27,103 nt of DNA from CAKZNE01 sp002695025 (GTDB lineage: Bacteria > Bacteroidota > Bacteroidia > Flavobacteriales > Schleiferiaceae). The notes beneath the pieces are model-generated. The model saw nothing but the letters and a program-made list of their open reading frames with translations. It did not search any database and was not told the origin of the DNA. The stretch is taken from contig CAJWML010000029.1 of assembly GCA_913043285.1 (NCBI GenBank), positions 1 through 27,103 of the forward strand, read 5' to 3'. Made by a program: the position numbers and the translations under genes. Below, one piece after another: positions 24,624 through 27,103 of the stretch; within the stretch, counting starts at the first letter, position 1; every line of letters starts with the position of its first letter.

Positions 24624-24656
24624 ATCCGCTTCGGAAATAACCGGAGCGGATTTTTT
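24624..24656 (+). terminator. Terminator after the LamG/FN3 gene
   Basis: ATCCGCTTCGG and CCGGAGCGGAT pair over 11 bases (one G-T pair) around loop AAATAA, followed by six T. It overlaps the upstream part of the small gene's open frame, so that gene's real start must lie downstream at 24669. Confidence 0.85.
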
Positions 24657-24668
24657 AATTTATTGGTT

Positions 24669-25010
24669 ATGAATTTTAAAAAGTTAGGTTCAGCTTTATT
24701 ATTGGTAGTTACAGGTTTATCTGCCAAAGCGCAGTTTAACCCAGATTATGAGCATACCGTAAACACATTTGGTATTTTACCTCATGAGCATAATGAGAAA
24801 AACTGTAAGCATCACAAGTTTTGCGACCATGCGGATAGCACTCATGTGCAGCATGCAGAACAACACATACATGTAGATTGTGTAACATTTCAAAATAAGC
24901 CGGATTCTGCTTTTGCTGATACTGTGAAATTTAGTTTTAAGGAGCTAAAGTCAAATGAGGTATTAGATGCTAAAAAGCATCAGCGCCAAAAGCCATCTCT
25001 AGAAAACTGA
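24669..25010 (+). CDS. Small secreted His/Cys-rich protein, possible metal binder
   Basis: The protein of 113 residues starts with a signal peptide (MNFKKLGSALLLVVTGLSAKAQ, 1-22). The mature part has a dense His/Cys stretch: PHEHNEKNCKHHKFCDHADS, then HVQHAEQHIHVDC. The clustered ligands, including CKHHKFC, suggest Zn or Cu binding. The C-terminus is basic and Lys-rich. I recognise no family. The frame extends to a GTG at 24618, but that extension runs through a strong terminator and hides the signal peptide, so I choose the ATG at 24669. It is adjacent to a secreted metal-dependent phosphodiesterase gene set. A role in metal supply is inference only. Confidence 0.65.
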   Translation: MNFKKLGSALLLVVTGLSAKAQFNPDYEHTVNTFGILPHEHNEKNCKHHKFCDHADSTHVQHAEQHIHVDCVTFQNKPDSAFADTVKFSFKELKSNEVLDAKKHQRQKPSLEN

Positions 25011-25042
25011 AAGGTCAGTTTAAACAGGCTTTAAACCTTTTG
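25007..25042. terminator. Weak possible convergent terminator
   Basis: AAAGG...TTTAAA and TTTAAACCTTT can pair around CAGGC with a four-base bulge. The stops of the His-rich gene and the DUF5690 gene lie inside or next to it. The stem is A+T-rich and imperfect. Confidence 0.3.
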
Positions 25043-26299
25043 TTTGTTGAAGTAGAACCAGCAAAAAATAACCGGAATTACACTGGCAATGGCAAAGCCA
25101 TAGCTCAGGTAAATACTAAAGGGCAACCAGTTGATAGAAGGCGCTCCAAAATTCTTGTATAAAAGTAACCCTACACTCCCTAAATAACCAAATGAATCAG
25201 CCAGGTAAATAAGAAAACCAACATTGGCATGTTCATTTAAATAGGCAATAAGGCGATCAAAAAGCATGGTATTGTACATAATATAGCCTAAGTAAAGACC
25301 AAACCCAATACTTACCATCCAACTCATAGGGCTTATAAGTTCTAGCTGAAGCATGAGTGTAGAGCCGGCAGTGATTAAGCCTCCAATAATAATGGCTAAG
25401 TAATTTATTTGTAACGCTCTCCTATTGTTTTTAACCACTACCAGAAGGCTTACAATAATTAGTGTGCTAATAGCAATGGGTAGCTCAGAAAGGGTAAGTA
25501 CTTCTGGTGTGCCTGTAAAACCCAGGCCTTGCCATATTTCTACAGCAAAGTTATCTCTAAAATCACGATAGGCAGTCATGGCCATATAGGTGACAATAAG
25601 CAAGATTAAGCCAGGACCATATTTCTTAAAAAAAGCTTTTCGATCCTTTTTTAGCATAGGTTTACGTGCACTTCGCAGGGCAATGTCTTCAGCTGTGGGG
25701 GCCGGGATTTTGGCAAGCATCCAGGCACCTAAGAGTAAGAAGGGTAAATAGATCAGTCCTGTGTAAAAGGGCATCCAAAAGTCAGTAACATTAAAATCTA
25801 AAATGAGCCACCTTCCTGTAGATTTTACGGCTCCACTGCTTACAATAAAACTTGCGCTTAAAGCCGCGCCTAAAAGTTCGGTAAATTTTCTGCCCTCTAA
25901 ATAGCTAAAAACAATACCCCAAACCATTCCTAGGGGGAGCCCATTTATAAATAACCAAATAAAGTTATAGGGGTAAGGTGTTAACCCAAAGAGAAGAAGA
26001 GCACCTTCTGCAATAGCAATAAGGAGTAGTAAAAAGGCCATTCTCTTACCCGGTTTTAATTCAGCAATAAGTTTAACTCCGGTAAACTTGCTGAGCATAT
26101 AACCTAATACCTGAGCTATAATAAGAATAATTTTATAGTCAATGTCCCAGATATCAAGGCCTTGAAACGTAGCTGCAGTAAAAGGCTTTCTAAACGCATA
26201 CATAGAGAAATATGTAATAAAAGCAGCCACCGCAGCCCATATGTTAAAAGCTAAAGTGCTTTTGTTTAATAGCTTATTAAGCATTGTGTATATACTCAT
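25031..26299 (-). CDS. DUF5690-like multispanning membrane protein, probable MFS-type transporter
   Basis: The protein of about 422 residues has roughly 11-12 hydrophobic segments and begins near LLNKSTLAFNIWAAVAAFITYFSMYAFRKPF. This pattern I associate with the Bacteroidota family DUF5690, an MFS-like group. A central cytoplasmic loop is basic (RKPMLKKDRKAFFKKYG). The open frame extends to a TTG at 26335, but ATGs at 26299 and 26284 are better starts. The short product from 26284 begins MLNKLLNK. I use 26299. It is divergent from the phosphonatase-like gene, with a palindrome-bearing shared control region of about 125 bases. A role in importing an organophosphorus compound is inferred from that pairing only. 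Confidence 0.8.
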   Translation of the reverse strand: MSIYTMLNKLLNKSTLAFNIWAAVAAFITYFSMYAFRKPFTAATFQGLDIWDIDYKIILIIAQVLGYMLSKFTGVKLIAELKPGKRMAFLLLLIAIAEGALLLFGLTPYPYNFIWLFINGLPLGMVWGIVFSYLEGRKFTELLGAALSASFIVSSGAVKSTGRWLILDFNVTDFWMPFYTGLIYLPFLLLGAWMLAKIPAPTAEDIALRSARKPMLKKDRKAFFKKYGPGLILLIVTYMAMTAYRDFRDNFAVEIWQGLGFTGTPEVLTLSELPIAISTLIIVSLLVVVKNNRRALQINYLAIIIGGLITAGSTLMLQLELISPMSWMVSIGFGLYLGYIMYNTMLFDRLIAYLNEHANVGFLIYLADSFGYLGSVGLLLYKNFGAPSINWLPFSIYLSYGFAIASVIPVIFCWFYFNKQKV

Positions 26300-26327
26300 G
26301 TTTACTATGCAAGAGTAGAGAAAATGC

Positions 26328-26342
26328 GTAAACAAAGTTTAC
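26328..26342. promoter_or_regulatory. Palindromic operator candidate in the divergent control region
   Basis: GTAAAC-AAA-GTTTAC is a perfect 6-base inverted repeat with 3-base spacer. On the minus strand it contains AAACTTTG (26340-26333), one base from TAnnTTTG, placed properly for the DUF5690 gene. A related sequence, GTAAACAATCGTTA (26411-26424), abuts the HAD start codon. Confidence 0.45.
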
Positions 26343-26392
26343 TAATATTAAAACTTAATGTTGATTTAACAGTGGTTTTAGATTTAAAGAGA

Positions 26393-26400
26393 TACTTTTG
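26393..26400 (+). promoter_or_regulatory. -7 element of the phosphonatase-like gene
   Basis: TACTTTTG is an exact TAnnTTTG match, 23 bases before the ATG at 26424. No clear TTG is seen at the usual -33 spacing. Confidence 0.55.
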
Positions 26401-26423
26401 TTTCGTAAAAGTAAACAATCGTT

Positions 26424-27103
26424 ATGACCGTTGAATTGGTGATTTTTGATATGGCGGGCACTACCGTCAGAGATAAGAAAGAAGTTGAAACCTGCTTTGC
26501 AAAAGCTTTAAAGCGTAGTGGTTTAAATATAAGTGAAGAACGTATTTTGGCATTACAGGGGTGGGCTAAAAGCAGAGTATTCCATTTGCTTTGGGCTGAA
26601 CAAATTGGAGATGATCATCCTGAGTTTGAGGAGAAGGCAGAGACCAGCTATACATTATTTAGAAAAATACTGGAAAACCATTATAAAGAACATCCTGTTG
26701 TACCACAACCTTTTGCAGAAGAGGTGTTGATGTGGTTGAAAGACAATAACATAAAAACCGCTTTAACCACAGGTTTTTACAGAGAGGTGACTGATATTTT
26801 ACTGAAACAGTTAGGCTGGAACAAAGGTTTGAATGAGGATTATATTGGCGGTGAAGATTCTATTATAGATCTTTCTATATGCAGCGATGATGTAGAAAAG
26901 GGTAGACCTGCTCCGGATATGATTCATCTGGCCATGGAAAAGTTACAGGTATCTGACAAAAGTAAAATTGTAAATGTTGGCGATACGCCTTCCGATCTTC
27001 AATCTGCCGAAGCGGCCAGAGTAGGATTATCAGTGGGTGTACTTAATGGTACTCACTCTAAAAATCAACTGGAAAGCCTAACACATGATGTTTTAATAAA
27101 TGA
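26424..27103 (+). CDS. Phosphonatase-like HAD-family hydrolase, cut by the window end
   Basis: The frame is open from the ATG to the last base; 226 complete codons are present and the stop lies outside. HAD motifs are all visible: nucleophile Asp9 in VIFDMAGTTV, the Thr motif in ALTTGF, Lys in DDVEKGRPAPDMIH, and GDTPSD. The wording FDMAGTTV and the DxxxGRPAPxMI stretch are those of phosphonoacetaldehyde hydrolase PhnX and its 'phosphonatase-like' relatives. Lys49 in GWAKSRVF sits where PhnX has its Schiff-base cap Lys53. It likely cleaves a phosphonate C-P bond or a phosphate ester in the cytoplasm. It is divergent from the DUF5690 gene. At most a few residues seem missing from the C-terminus. 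Confidence 0.88.
   Translation, partial: MTVELVIFDMAGTTVRDKKEVETCFAKALKRSGLNISEERILALQGWAKSRVFHLLWAEQIGDDHPEFEEKAETSYTLFRKILENHYKEHPVVPQPFAEEVLMWLKDNNIKTALTTGFYREVTDILLKQLGWNKGLNEDYIGGEDSIIDLSICSDDVEKGRPAPDMIHLAMEKLQVSDKSKIVNVGDTPSDLQSAEAARVGLSVGVLNGTHSKNQLESLTHDVLIN

Noticed and set aside
24618..24668. GTG start for the His-rich protein
   Set aside because: The extension overlaps a strong intrinsic terminator and would bury the signal peptide.
1..27103. CRISPR array, prophage, insertion sequence or integrase
   Set aside because: No regularly spaced repeats, transposase, integrase or phage structural genes are visible on either strand.

Overview
The window comes from a member of the Bacteroidota, most likely a marine-type flavobacterium or Cryomorphaceae-like relative. 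Three secreted proteins end in a type IX secretion (T9SS) type A sorting domain. Lipoprotein signals, TonB-receptor architecture and paired LytS/LytTR regulators are typical of the phylum. Several genes are preceded by the Bacteroidota -7 promoter element TAnnTTTG. The tmRNA encodes the tag GENNFALAA, close to tags I recall from this phylum. No phage, transposase, CRISPR array, rRNA or ordinary tRNA is visible.

Left part (1-8.8 kb): a dispersed intergenic repeat, then a periplasmic TlpA-like thioredoxin lipoprotein on the minus strand. Divergent from it is a LytS-type sensor kinase/LytTR regulator pair, followed by a sterol-desaturase-family hydroxylase and a probable surface lipoprotein. A more A+T-rich TetR/SDR pair on the minus strand follows, with a long perfect palindrome over its promoter. 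Next come a second copy of the intergenic repeat and an MFS exporter.

Middle part (9-16.4 kb): ssrA (tmRNA) on the minus strand, a small T9SS cargo protein, a saccharopine-dehydrogenase-like enzyme, and an O-acyltransferase/N-acyltransferase pair that resembles glycine-lipid (glsA/glsB) genes. The second acyltransferase carries an in-frame run of nine G. Then a second LytS/LytTR pair on the minus strand, a lone ExbB/MotA-like membrane protein, and ribulose-phosphate 3-epimerase.

Right part (16.4-27.1 kb), visibly more A+T-rich: a TonB-dependent receptor, a secreted alkaline-phosphatase-superfamily phosphodiesterase with a T9SS domain, a 1223-residue LamG/FN3 surface protein with an internal duplication, a small His/Cys-rich secreted protein, a DUF5690-like multispanning membrane protein, and, divergent from it and cut by the window end, a phosphonatase-like HAD hydrolase. 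I read this as a candidate phosphonate or phosphodiester scavenging locus: outer-membrane uptake, surface hydrolysis, inner-membrane transport, cytoplasmic C-P or P-O cleavage. Related GTAAACA-type motifs sit in three of its promoter regions. The functional link is inference and the substrate is unknown.
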